This document shows positions 7,830-17,508 of a stretch of DNA of 46,330 nucleotides, piece by piece. Both the position numbers and the translations under genes were made by a program. Origin of the DNA: a virus. The DNA lies in IMG/VR virus record IMGVR_UViG_3300006810_000082, positions 1 through 46,330 of that record. One strand, 5' to 3'. A model generated the notes under the pieces. That model searched no databases. It was not told where the DNA came from and was given only the letters and a program-made list of their open reading frames with translations. Position 1 is the first letter of the stretch; every line of letters begins with the position of its first letter.

Positions 7830-10800
7830 ATGGCTAATAGTAAAAGAAATTTTATAGCGGGTAAGATGAACAAGTCACTTGATGAAAGGCTTGTACCTAA
7901 TGGTCAGTACATTGATGCAATGAACGTGCGACTTGGGTCTACCGAGGATTCAGAGATTGGTTCTGTAGAAAACTCAAAGGGTAATACTATTTTAACTTCA
8001 GTAAATCTAGGTATTTATGGTGGTGCCACCACGTATTTTCTTAGTTCCGAAGCTCGTTGCATTGGTGCTTTTGAGGATGGTGTAAATGAAACTATATATT
8101 GGTTTATACACGATAGTAATTCTCCATCGACATCTACAGGTAAGGCTGATTTGATAGTATCATTTAACACTAAAACATTTAACTTAAGATACCACGTAAA
8201 AAGTTTTAAGAACTCTGAAGACACAACTAATACTACCTTAAATTTTAATTCAGCACACCTTATATCTAATGTAAATAAAGTTGGTGATTTATTGTTTTTT
8301 ACAGACAACTACAATCCTCCTAGAAAAATTAATGTAAATGAGTCGTATGCTTACCCTACGAGTATTGATGGTGTCGATAATTTTAATTACAACGACATTC
8401 TTGTTATAGTTAAACCACCATCATATGCTCCGTCTGTTATAAATACAGTGACAGGTTCGTTAGATACATTTATGCAAGAAAGGTTTATATGTTTTTCTTA
8501 TAGGTATAAATATAAAAACAACGAGTACTCAGCCACATCTCAATTTACTAATCCAAGTTTTGTTCCTCAGCCGTTTTCATTATCTTCAGACAATTTTTTA
8601 AATGAGGGTATGGTCAACTCAAAGAATGGGGCCACTCTTACATATAACACAGGGGGTAGTGAGGTTGTTGAGATAGAAATATTATTTAAAGAATCGTCAT
8701 CTAATATTATAAAGGTAATTGAATCTATAGATGCTACTACACTACCAAACAATCAAGACCAACAATATACTTTTGAGGATAGTAAAATATTTACGATACT
8801 TTCAAGTGGTGAGATATTAAGACTTTACGACAATGTACCTTTATTAGCTAAAAGTCAGACCCTTATGGGAAATAGACTTATGTATGGTAATTATGTTGAT
8901 GGATATGATTTAAAGCGTGATGGTGTAAAAACTAAATTTGATTATTATATTGAGTCAATTAGTAAGTCGTTTGGGCTTACACCAATAACTACTTCTAATG
9001 TTCCTTTAAACGGGCAAGAATATATCTTAGCAAACGCAGAAGAGTCTAGTGGTAAAGTAGAAGTAACTCTTAGTGAAATAACAGAATTAAAAGCAGGAGG
9101 TAATCTTACACTTAGCTTTACAATTGAACACGATGATTGGGAGCCTTCAACTCCGAGTGTTACTATCCCCACAAGTATAAACCCTCCTACTACAGTTGCG
9201 TTTAATTATACTCTTTTACAAGACTTTAATAGCGTATCTGAGTTAGTTAATAGTATTGATTTTCAAGAGAAAATGGGTACGGCAAGTAATATTAAAACAG
9301 TAGCTCTTTCAGGAACAGGTTCTACTTTTACAGATATAATAAACGATTCATTATTAACTGAAATAGGTTCATACACTAAATTTCAAAGCGGTATAGCTAC
9401 GGCAGGAGAACCTATATTAGTTACTACAGCCACAGGTTCACCTGTTCTTAATCTATCTGTTATAACTATGGGTTATACTACAGATATTTCGGCTCCCTCA
9501 ACATCCAATACAGTTTACGAGCTTTTTAATTTAACAAACATTGATTTCTCGTATTCAGAAATAGGCAGCTCTTTAAGTTTGCATAGCAATAGAGGGTACG
9601 AAGTTGGTATTGTTTATATGGATGAGTTTAATAGAGCTTCAACAGCTTTAGTTAGTAATAATAATAATGTATATATATCGTGTGCTAATAGTATAAATAA
9701 AAATACTATTAAACTTACAATGCCTACATCTCAAATAGCTCCTGATTTTGCTAAAAGATTTAAGTTTGTAATAAAGCCTGATGGTGAAGATTACGAGACT
9801 ATATACTCTCAATTATACTTTGAGGAAGCGGGTACAAGTTTTACATATTTTAAATTAGAAGGAGAGAATATAGCAAAAGTTGAAGAAGGTGATAGATACA
9901 TTGTAAAAAGGTCAGCATCAGGCCCTTCAGATAGTTGCTTATACGCAACCGTTCTTGAAAAGGTTTCTTTAGCTGAAGGAGATATAATATCAACAGACTC
10001 TAATATAACCGTACCTGCAGGTACGTATATGAAAATACAACCTTCTAATTTTTCTACAAGCCTTGAGGAGAATAGTTATATAAATCCCGGTTCGCAAGAG
10101 TCACCATCTTCAGTTGACGCAGCGCCTACTTTTTTAAATTATAGAAACTTTGAAGATAGTATCACAAGTAATACGTTTAGTAATTACGCTATACCTCAAG
10201 GCTCTTCAATAGAAATGAATCTTGATTTATATAGGAATGCGTCTACCAACTTTACTCAATCTTGTGATTATCTTTACTTTAAATTTAATAGAACATTTAC
10301 AGCTTCAGATAACTATGATAATATTATTGATTGGTTTAATGGTGACAATATAGCTTCTACGTTTTCATCTGCAAATACTAGTAGCGAAATTTCTTTTGAT
10401 TACGATACGCAGGAACAAACAAATATTAATGTTTGGCGTGGTAACACTACGTCAGCATCTAATACCAAAGTAAATTTTGCTTGGTTTAAAAGTACTGACT
10501 CTGCTAATCTTAATGAAATAATATTTTTAATTAGAGGTTTTGATGCTTGCCCATCAAGTGGCTATAGTTCAAGTGGTAGAGCTAAGATAAAAGCATCTTT
10601 TAAGATTATATTATCTGACGGTACTGTTATATTTGAAACTGAACCATCAGAGTCTTTACCTGATGTTTGGTATGAAGGTCAGGACTCATATCCTGTATCT
10701 GCACTAGGTTTTCACGAATCTAATATTACAGGAGATACCAATCAAACCTCATCTGTTGATGGTATATTTAATTTGAATTTCGCTAATTGCTATTCATTTG

Positions 10801-12503
10801 GTAATGGAGCTGAAAGCTATAAGATTAGAGACTCTATTAAGGGTAAGGAGATGAGTATGGGTAATCGTGTTACAACTGTTTCAGAGCAAGATTACAAGAG
10901 AGCTCATAGGAGTTCTGACATAACATATAGTGGTCTATATAACGATGAGACCAACTTAAATAGACTTAACGAATTTAACTTAGGGCTGCTAAACTTTAAG
11001 CCACTTGAGGCTTCTTTTGGCCCTATTAATAAAATGTTTGCTCGTGAGACTGACATACTTGCACTGCAAGAGGACAAGATTTCATACGTACTATCGGGCA
11101 AGAATTTATTGTCAGATGCATCAGGAGGAGATGTTCTTACGTCAGTGCCTGAAGTACTAGGTAAGCAGATAGCTAGAATTGAAGACTTTGGTATTAGTGA
11201 TAATACTGAGAGCTTTGTTTCATACGGAGTTGATAAGTTTTTTACTGATGCTAAAAGGGGTGCTTTAATACAGCTTAAAGGTAGTAGTGCCTCTAACGAG
11301 CAGCTAAATGTTATATCAGAGTATGGTATGCGTAGTTGGTTTAGAGATTTGTTTCAAGATAGTTTTAATACGCAAAAGCTAGGTGGTTACGACCCTTATA
11401 TGAATGAGTATGTTTTATCTAACAACGACATATTATTACCTCAAAAAATTGAATCTATACCTTGTGGCTCTTCTAATACAATTACTCTTGATACTGAGAA
11501 CTCAATATCTTACGTTATTAATCTATCTGATGATATTGGTACGGTAACAACTCAGTTTAGTACTACCGCATCGGTTAATGTTACAGGAACTTGGAATGGA
11601 GTTCAGCAATTTACTGCGGTAGTTTCATCTACTTACTTTCCTACTTTTGTAAAGAACTTAATATTCCCTAACGAGCTTACAATAACTATATCTAAAGTTA
11701 ATACTGCAGATAAACCCGTTATAACAGTAACATCTATATGCCCAACAGCTACTGCGCTTCAGGTTAGGGCTATTGTTCTTACAAACAATGAAGAGGAAGG
11801 TAAGTCAATACATTATCGTTGGACATACAGAGTTGGCTCGGGTAATGAAGGGTTAGTACAAAGCCCTTTTCAGGTGTCTAATTTTGTACAAAACGCTCAA
11901 CCACCTTTTGCATCTTCATATGTAATATATGATGGATTTAAAGGTCACGGAATTATACCATTTAGCGGTGCTACTATGGATATGTCTACCTTTAAGTACT
12001 CGAGTGATACTTATGATGTTAGAAATACAGGTGATAGGCTTGATAAATTTAAGTTTCTTGTAACCCCAATAGTTTATGAGAACAATCAAACAGGGTTACG
12101 TAACTTATTAAATGCTATTCCTGCGGCTAACTCAGCTACACCTATAGGTGTGAATCCTACTTTTGTTGATACGTTTAATCTGCCTGCTATAACGGGTAGT
12201 GATAAGATATTGTATTTGGTTTGGGACTTAAGGGCAGCAAACGAAACGTTGTTGTGTTATGACTCGGATACTACAGCAACAGGATTAGAGGCTGTTTGTT
12301 GTGAGTGTGCCTGTAACGCTGCTGTAGATACCACTTACAGGATTACCAATAATGGTACTAGCACTATAGATGTGACTACATCAGGAGGAAGTCAGGAGGT
12401 TTTTACTAATCAGTCTATTCTTCAGTGTTCAAGCATTTACCCAACCTACACTCCTATAGGTGCTACAGGTATTACTATACAGGTTGCAGATTGTGATTGT
12501 TAA
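7830..12503 (+). CDS. Tail muzzle / stabilisation protein, 1557 residues
   Basis: The N-terminus (NFIAGKMNKSLDERLVPNG, then YIDAMNVRLGSTEDSEIGSV and ENSKGN) is the clear signature of the large tail stabilisation protein of crAss-like and other Bacteroidota podoviruses, called the muzzle in structural work. It forms the distal part of the short tail. The body is long and strand-rich, with a conserved block near residues 990-1130 (FGNGAESYKIRDSIKGKEM, KRAHRSSDITYSG, FGPINKMFARETDILALQ). The C-terminal 80 residues are Cys-rich (CCECACN, then CSSIYP and DCDC), unusual for a phage of a cytoplasmic lineage and perhaps a small metal- or disulfide-stabilised cap. Confidence 0.85.
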   Translation: MANSKRNFIAGKMNKSLDERLVPNGQYIDAMNVRLGSTEDSEIGSVENSKGNTILTSVNLGIYGGATTYFLSSEARCIGAFEDGVNETIYWFIHDSNSPSTSTGKADLIVSFNTKTFNLRYHVKSFKNSEDTTNTTLNFNSAHLISNVNKVGDLLFFTDNYNPPRKINVNESYAYPTSIDGVDNFNYNDILVIVKPPSYAPSVINTVTGSLDTFMQERFICFSYRYKYKNNEYSATSQFTNPSFVPQPFSLSSDNFLNEGMVNSKNGATLTYNTGGSEVVEIEILFKESSSNIIKVIESIDATTLPNNQDQQYTFEDSKIFTILSSGEILRLYDNVPLLAKSQTLMGNRLMYGNYVDGYDLKRDGVKTKFDYYIESISKSFGLTPITTSNVPLNGQEYILANAEESSGKVEVTLSEITELKAGGNLTLSFTIEHDDWEPSTPSVTIPTSINPPTTVAFNYTLLQDFNSVSELVNSIDFQEKMGTASNIKTVALSGTGSTFTDIINDSLLTEIGSYTKFQSGIATAGEPILVTTATGSPVLNLSVITMGYTTDISAPSTSNTVYELFNLTNIDFSYSEIGSSLSLHSNRGYEVGIVYMDEFNRASTALVSNNNNVYISCANSINKNTIKLTMPTSQIAPDFAKRFKFVIKPDGEDYETIYSQLYFEEAGTSFTYFKLEGENIAKVEEGDRYIVKRSASGPSDSCLYATVLEKVSLAEGDIISTDSNITVPAGTYMKIQPSNFSTSLEENSYINPGSQESPSSVDAAPTFLNYRNFEDSITSNTFSNYAIPQGSSIEMNLDLYRNASTNFTQSCDYLYFKFNRTFTASDNYDNIIDWFNGDNIASTFSSANTSSEISFDYDTQEQTNINVWRGNTTSASNTKVNFAWFKSTDSANLNEIIFLIRGFDACPSSGYSSSGRAKIKASFKIILSDGTVIFETEPSESLPDVWYEGQDSYPVSALGFHESNITGDTNQTSSVDGIFNLNFANCYSFGNGAESYKIRDSIKGKEMSMGNRVTTVSEQDYKRAHRSSDITYSGLYNDETNLNRLNEFNLGLLNFKPLEASFGPINKMFARETDILALQEDKISYVLSGKNLLSDASGGDVLTSVPEVLGKQIARIEDFGISDNTESFVSYGVDKFFTDAKRGALIQLKGSSASNEQLNVISEYGMRSWFRDLFQDSFNTQKLGGYDPYMNEYVLSNNDILLPQKIESIPCGSSNTITLDTENSISYVINLSDDIGTVTTQFSTTASVNVTGTWNGVQQFTAVVSSTYFPTFVKNLIFPNELTITISKVNTADKPVITVTSICPTATALQVRAIVLTNNEEEGKSIHYRWTYRVGSGNEGLVQSPFQVSNFVQNAQPPFASSYVIYDGFKGHGIIPFSGATMDMSTFKYSSDTYDVRNTGDRLDKFKFLVTPIVYENNQTGLRNLLNAIPAANSATPIGVNPTFVDTFNLPAITGSDKILYLVWDLRAANETLLCYDSDTTATGLEAVCCECACNAAVDTTYRITNNGTSTIDVTTSGGSQEVFTNQSILQCSSIYPTYTPIGATGITIQVADCDC

Positions 12504-12518
12504 TAATTAAAATAAAAA

Positions 12519-13556
12519 ATGGCAGAATATTCAGATTTTTTTTTAGACGGAGCTAATCTTCAGAGCTCAACTGCGGTCTACACAACAAGTGCTTTAACCA
12601 CTTTTGCTGCAGATGGTTATTATTCTGACGGCTTAGTTGTTAGAAGACAAGTAACAGGTATTGGTTTACTTCCTGTTGAAGACTGCCCTGCGTGCGGTGA
12701 ATTTAATTGCGAGAAAAATATTACAATACAGCCTGTGACGGCATCTGAATGTCGTATTAACTATAAGATGAATGCTTCTCTAGGTGCTATAAAAGTTACT
12801 ATTACAGGAATAACTCAATCAGGTGGTAGACCTATAGGTATATCTATAAGAGGTACGGGTGACTTAGCTGCAGCGTACAACACATTCTCTTCTACAGGAT
12901 TGGCAGGTATTCAGGATAATGTGATTACAGCTCCTAGTAACACGGTGCCTAGTTATTTTTATGTTGATGGTATGAGGATTTGTCAAGGTTGGACTAATGG
13001 AAGTGCTGAGCTTCCTGAGTACAAGTATAATCCAAATACAGTATTATTTGCACCTACCGGAACTACAAGTAGCTTTTCGTATAGCAACAAGATGACAGTG
13101 CCTACTAACGGACTACCAACAACTGTTGGTGATATTGTGACTTATATACCAAAAACTACCGCAGCGCTTGACACTATAGATGTTATTGCAGTCTACCCTT
13201 GTGGTGGCCCAACACCAACGGTTAATGTTGAATGTCCTACTGTTTTACACACTTTTAACTCAAGTTTAAGTACAACTGTTAGTACAACCCAAGGTTCGGC
13301 TTGCGCTAAAAACCTTGGAGGTAGGACACTAGTTCACGGTAAAGTTAGGGGAACTGTAAATGGTAAGTTTAAAAACGGTGATTATATTTTCATAGCAAGT
13401 AGCACAAGCAGCTTTGATTATGAAAAACTTGATGATGGTTGGTGGAAGGCTTTATCTATAGATTTCCCTGAAGCTACCCAAGGTACACCTATACCAAATT
13501 ACACGTGCATTTTTTATTCAAAGGATGGGATAATTAGTCAAGTAGAAGATTGTTAA
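12519..13556 (+). CDS. Tail protein of unknown function with Cys motifs
   Basis: A 345-residue protein following the muzzle gene by 15 bases. It has an early Cys cluster (ECPACGEFNCEKN-like region, residues about 60-72), a strand-rich centre, and a C-terminal domain starting near residue 235. That domain contains GKVRGTVNGKFKNGDYIF and DDGWWKALSIDFPEA and ends VEDC. The end of the muzzle protein is Cys-rich too, so the two may contact each other. The position suggests a tail or fibre component. I do not recognise the family. Confidence 0.6.
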   Translation: MAEYSDFFLDGANLQSSTAVYTTSALTTFAADGYYSDGLVVRRQVTGIGLLPVEDCPACGEFNCEKNITIQPVTASECRINYKMNASLGAIKVTITGITQSGGRPIGISIRGTGDLAAAYNTFSSTGLAGIQDNVITAPSNTVPSYFYVDGMRICQGWTNGSAELPEYKYNPNTVLFAPTGTTSSFSYSNKMTVPTNGLPTTVGDIVTYIPKTTAALDTIDVIAVYPCGGPTPTVNVECPTVLHTFNSSLSTTVSTTQGSACAKNLGGRTLVHGKVRGTVNGKFKNGDYIFIASSTSSFDYEKLDDGWWKALSIDFPEATQGTPIPNYTCIFYSKDGIISQVEDC

Positions 13557-13565
13557 AATAAAGAT

Positions 13566-14363
13566 ATGCCAAACTATACACTTACATACAGCGAAGGGTC
13601 TAAAGGATTTCCTTCATTCTATAGCTACAATCCTGAGTATATGATAGGGATGAATAATTTCTTTTATAGTTTTAAGAATGGTCAACTATATAGGCACAAC
13701 ACTAATGACACTCGTAATAGCTATTATGGCACTACGTATGCGTCTACTATAAAGACTGTGATAAATGAGATGCCTCTAGATAATAAGCTCTTTAAAACGC
13801 TTAATCTTGAATCTACTGATGCGTGGTCCGCAGAGTTACTTACAGATGTGGCGGCTCAGTCAAGCTCTATAGAAAGCACATCATTTGTAAAGAAAGAAGG
13901 CAACTACTTTGCTTACGTTCGGACTAATGGCGTAGCTTCAGGCGGTGCATTAACTGAGTCTGACTTTAAGTCACGAGCTAACGGTGGTGTTGGTGAGGTA
14001 AATTCTTTAGCCGGTGGAGGTTCAGTAACTGATTTAAGATTTGCTGTTTCTGTTGACATTAACAGCCAATTATCTGTAGGTGATTCAATATATGCAGGTT
14101 CGGGCTCTACCCTTTCTTTTGCCGGAGTTGTTACTGCAGTGAGTAATGGTGATACTATAATCACTAACTATATTAGAATAAACAATACAGGAGGTACACT
14201 CCCAAGTGCAGGTAATTTTGTTATGTACTTTAAGAATGCACAGGCTGAATCGCTTGGTGTGATGGGGCATTATACTGAGATAACTCTTACGCTTCCTAAC
14301 ACGGTAACCACAGCTAGTGAGCTTTTTGCTATTGAGTCTGAGTTAATGAAAAGTTATCCTTAA
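13566..14363 (+). CDS. Conserved tail protein (SFYSY motif family)
   Basis: A 265-residue protein. The first 100 residues show a pattern common to tail proteins of Bacteroidota podoviruses: EGSKGFPSFYSYNPEYMIGM, FFYSFKNGQLYRHNTN, then LDNKLFKTLNLESTDAW. The second half is a small beta domain (SVGDSIYAGSGSTLSF, then INNTGGTLPSAGNFVMYFKN). It ends with a short helix (ELFAIESELMKSYP). In related phages similar sequences also occur as the C-terminal domain of the muzzle protein, so this may be a split-off tail component. The family comparison is from memory. Confidence 0.6.
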   Translation: MPNYTLTYSEGSKGFPSFYSYNPEYMIGMNNFFYSFKNGQLYRHNTNDTRNSYYGTTYASTIKTVINEMPLDNKLFKTLNLESTDAWSAELLTDVAAQSSSIESTSFVKKEGNYFAYVRTNGVASGGALTESDFKSRANGGVGEVNSLAGGGSVTDLRFAVSVDINSQLSVGDSIYAGSGSTLSFAGVVTAVSNGDTIITNYIRINNTGGTLPSAGNFVMYFKNAQAESLGVMGHYTEITLTLPNTVTTASELFAIESELMKSYP

Positions 14364-14370
14364 AATTTAG

Positions 14371-14378
14371 TATCTTTG
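14371..14378 (+). promoter_or_regulatory. Bacteroidota-type -7 box (TATCTTTG)
   Basis: TATCTTTG lies 7 bases before the ATG of the GNAT-like gene and follows directly on the stop of the previous gene. The leader would be very short. No TTG is seen at the -33 distance, so support is only the -7 match and position. Confidence 0.4.
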
Positions 14379-14385
14379 CTACTAG

Positions 14386-14790
14386 ATGAAATTCAATACA
14401 ACTCCACTACAGCACGAAGATTACGACAACATCCTTAAGGGATGGTGGAAGGATTGGGGATGGGAAGCTCCTAGCAGAGATTTCTTACCTCAAGATGGTC
14501 AAGGTGGTGTAATGGTTTGGGACGGTGATACGCCTGTATGCGCAGGCTTTTTGTATAACACCAACTCAAAAGTAGCGTGGGTAGATTGGATTATATCTAA
14601 CAAGGAGTATAAAAAATCACGTAAAGAAGCGTTATCAATATTGATACAGACATTAACATCAGTTGCAAAGAACCTAGATAATAAGTTCGCTTATGCCCTT
14701 ATAAAGCATAACGGACTTATTGGTGTTTATGAGCAGCAGGGTTATTCTACAGGTGATTCATACAATAAAGAAATGATTAAAGCATTATAA
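14386..14790 (+). CDS. GNAT-like acetyltransferase fold protein
   Basis: A 134-residue protein with the layout of a short GNAT domain. It has an N-terminal helix region (ILKGWWKDWGWEAP), strands around VMVWDGDTPVCAGFLYNT and VAWVDWIISNKEY, a helix (KEALSILIQTLTSVAKNL), and the final FAYALIKHNGLIGVYEQQGY, which matches the last strand-helix unit of GNAT enzymes. The R/Q-x-x-G-x-G/A acetyl-CoA loop is not well kept (SNKEYKKSRKEAL), so activity is uncertain. Similar genes sit between tail and internal virion genes of several Bacteroidota phages. It may modify a virion or host protein. Confidence 0.6.
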   Translation: MKFNTTPLQHEDYDNILKGWWKDWGWEAPSRDFLPQDGQGGVMVWDGDTPVCAGFLYNTNSKVAWVDWIISNKEYKKSRKEALSILIQTLTSVAKNLDNKFAYALIKHNGLIGVYEQQGYSTGDSYNKEMIKAL

Positions 14791-14791
14791 T

Positions 14792-15712
14792 ATGGCAGCA
14801 GCAACAGCAATAATAGCGGCAGCTTCAACATTAGCAAGCACAGGAATGTCTTTTGTTCAAGCAGGTAAACAAAAAAAGTTAGCTCAGGACGCACAAGCAG
14901 CGGCAGACGAAGCATTTAAAAAAGCTGAGGCTCAGCTTGACGTGAATTACTTTGAGCAGCTTGGTATAAGTAAGACGCCTTACGATAACCAAAGAGAAGC
15001 GATAGCTCAGCAGGCAGCACAAGCAATGGAGATTGGTCGTGAGTCAGAGAGAGGTGGAGCTGCTACTGCAGGCCGAGTACTTGCTCAGTCTAACATAGCA
15101 CAACAAAACATTACAGACAAGCAAACAAAAGATTTAGAGGCTTTAAATAATTTAGTGGCTACAGAAGAATCAAGGTTAGGAACAGCAAGGGCTAACTTAT
15201 CTTTAGAGCAATCTGAAGGTGCAGGAATAGCTGCAGCACAAGCGCAGAACCAACAAAACCAAGCTATAATGTCAGGTGTTTCAGGGCTTGCTAATGCAGG
15301 TATGTCATTGTATGAGAACTCTGAGTTGTATAAACAAAACAACGCAGAACCTAGACTTGATAATACGGCTGTAACTTTAGATACTATAACACCTTCTTCT
15401 ACATCTCAAGCACAATTAATTAGACCTAATGAATTTCAAGGTCCTGTGAGTCAATTTCAAGCACCTGTATCAACTGACCAAAATATGGTAATGCCTAATA
15501 TATACCCACAAGTTGTGCCTTCTCAGAATATGTCACTCCCAATGACCCCTGCTCAGCAGTTTCAAAATACATCGTCAATGTTTAATTTGCAAAACCCTCA
15601 GTTGATTAATCAAAACATACCTAACCCTGTGGGTGCTTTTATGCAAGCCGGAGTAAATGGTAGCGGGCTAACGCAAGAACAATACCTTAATCTAATAAAC
15701 CCACGTAGATAA
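14792..15712 (+). CDS. Internal virion / ejection protein, Ala- and Gln-rich
   Basis: A 306-residue protein. Residues 1-25 form an Ala-rich hydrophobic helix (AAATAIIAAASTLASTGM), followed by a long amphipathic helical region rich in Ala, Gln and Glu. A second hydrophobic patch is near residue 160 (IMSGVSGLANAGMSLY), and the tail is Pro/Gln/Asn-rich. Small Ala-rich proteins with a membrane-active N-terminal helix, placed before very large virion proteins, are typical ejected internal proteins of podoviruses (T7 gp14-like by analogy). The stop shares one base with the start of the next gene. Confidence 0.65.
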   Translation: MAAATAIIAAASTLASTGMSFVQAGKQKKLAQDAQAAADEAFKKAEAQLDVNYFEQLGISKTPYDNQREAIAQQAAQAMEIGRESERGGAATAGRVLAQSNIAQQNITDKQTKDLEALNNLVATEESRLGTARANLSLEQSEGAGIAAAQAQNQQNQAIMSGVSGLANAGMSLYENSELYKQNNAEPRLDNTAVTLDTITPSSTSQAQLIRPNEFQGPVSQFQAPVSTDQNMVMPNIYPQVVPSQNMSLPMTPAQQFQNTSSMFNLQNPQLINQNIPNPVGAFMQAGVNGSGLTQEQYLNLINPRR

Positions 15713-17499
15713 TGGCTAAGTCATATTATAAGCAAAGCGAAAGACCTGTTGTTGAAGGTGTTAATTGGGGACAAATTAGTACTGACCTTAGTGCTAAGTT
15801 ACTAGCTGAAGAAAAGAGACGTGAGGATTTAAAGACAAAACTTGATACTGAATCACGTGATTATATGCGTGAGTTTAATGACACCCCTCAGGGTCAGCAC
15901 GATGGTTCTAACGAAAGAATGTCTAGATTTGCATCTGATGCGTCTGCATATATGCTTGATTTAGACAAGAAACTTAAAGCAGGTCAGCTACCCCTTAGGG
16001 AATACAATGCAATGCGTGCAAACCTTAAGCAAGGAACAACAGATATGTTTGAGGTTTCAAAAAAATTTAACACTGATTATGCAGCTAGTTTAGAAAGAGC
16101 TAATTCGGGTAATGCTTCGGCTGAAGAGGTATACCAAAACGCACAGATACAAGCATTTGGTGACCCTGCTAGTTCGGGTATCTATATAGACCCGTCTACA
16201 GGTCAGATGTCAGTAGCTAAAATGGTTGATGATGGTAACGGGAGACTTGTACCATCTTCAAACCCTAGCGAGCAAAAATCAATGTTTAGTCTAAAGAATA
16301 CCGTTGAGCGTAAGATAGATAACTTTAATGTTAATGAGTTCTCTGAAGGTATAAAGGGAGCGTATGATGTAAAGTTTCAAAAGATACTTAACGACCCGAA
16401 TACTTCAGAGGGTACAAAAACATCTATGCTTCAGAGTGATGACTTTAAAAAAGCTACAAACGATTTAATAAGTAGAGAGTTAGTTAACACTCATAACGCT
16501 GCAAGCATACTTACAAATAGAGCAAATAAAGAGTACAGGTTTGAAACACTCCCAAACAACAAGCTACCTGATGTACAGGAGGAGGGTGTTATATATTTAG
16601 TGCCTGACCCAACCAATCCTAATAGTGGAGCGTCTCAACCATTACTTACTGAGAAGCAGACTAATGAAGCTACAGAGATACTTAGAACGGCTATAAACTC
16701 TAAGATAGGTGTCGAGGTTACTGAGTTTGATGTAGAAAAGAAAAAAGGGCAAGAATTGGCTAATAAGCTAAGTCAAGAAAAGCTAGACCGATACGTGATG
16801 ATGACACCAATAGAAATAATTAAAGAAGGTTTAAATATTGAGCAGCTCAAACAGCTTGGAGAGGAGCGTGCAGCTAAACACGAATCAGATATGGAGGCTG
16901 CTGAAAGCATTGAACAGAAGCGACAGATAGAGCTTAAGTATCTTGATGAGGAGAAGCAGTTAAAGATATTAAATACCGAGACTATGATGGATGAGCGAGC
17001 AGCTAAAAATGAGGCTGACTTGGCTGCGGCTAAGACCACGGAAGAAAAGCAGCGTATACAAATCAAATATCTTGATGACCAACTTAAACTTGACAATGAA
17101 TTATTAGAACAAAAAATAAAGCAAGGTGATAAAAAGAATAGTACAGCCTTGAAAGACTATAACACTTACGTTCAAAATAGATACACCTTGAATGAAGGTG
17201 ATATTTTAGATGAGGACATTGCTGAAGAGAATTTAGTTATGGCTTATGGTGATTTAGGGTTTAAATTTGACACTAATACTTGGTACCAAGATGAGGGTAT
17301 AAAAATTACTAGCCCTGATGGTGAAACAACTATAACTATAATTTTAGATTCCCCTAATGCAGAGCAATCAATACATAGCTTTATAAACCTTAACACCCCT
17401 ATGGAAGATATTAGTAGGCTTAGTAAATCAGGAGGCCTAACTAAGAGTGAAAAGAAAGAAGCTGACAATACAACACCAATAGACACATCAAGTTATTAA
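15712..17499 (+). CDS. Internal virion protein with coiled-coil repeats
   Basis: A 595-residue, highly charged protein starting MAKSYYKQSERPVVEGVNWG. The first 140 residues are helical (LSAKLLAEEKRREDLKTKL). The region about residues 390-480 has two copies of a roughly 45-residue coiled-coil unit. Compare ERAAKHESDMEAAESIEQK, then IELKYLDEEKQLKIL, with ERAAKNEADLAAAKTTEEK, then IQIKYLDDQLKL. The C-terminus is acidic. It lies between the Ala-rich ejection protein and the giant protein, so it is probably a cargo protein released into the host with them. The family is not recognised further. Confidence 0.6.
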   Translation: MAKSYYKQSERPVVEGVNWGQISTDLSAKLLAEEKRREDLKTKLDTESRDYMREFNDTPQGQHDGSNERMSRFASDASAYMLDLDKKLKAGQLPLREYNAMRANLKQGTTDMFEVSKKFNTDYAASLERANSGNASAEEVYQNAQIQAFGDPASSGIYIDPSTGQMSVAKMVDDGNGRLVPSSNPSEQKSMFSLKNTVERKIDNFNVNEFSEGIKGAYDVKFQKILNDPNTSEGTKTSMLQSDDFKKATNDLISRELVNTHNAASILTNRANKEYRFETLPNNKLPDVQEEGVIYLVPDPTNPNSGASQPLLTEKQTNEATEILRTAINSKIGVEVTEFDVEKKKGQELANKLSQEKLDRYVMMTPIEIIKEGLNIEQLKQLGEERAAKHESDMEAAESIEQKRQIELKYLDEEKQLKILNTETMMDERAAKNEADLAAAKTTEEKQRIQIKYLDDQLKLDNELLEQKIKQGDKKNSTALKDYNTYVQNRYTLNEGDILDEDIAEENLVMAYGDLGFKFDTNTWYQDEGIKITSPDGETTITIILDSPNAEQSIHSFINLNTPMEDISRLSKSGGLTKSEKKEADNTTPIDTSSY

Positions 17500-17508
17500 A
17501 ATTAAGAT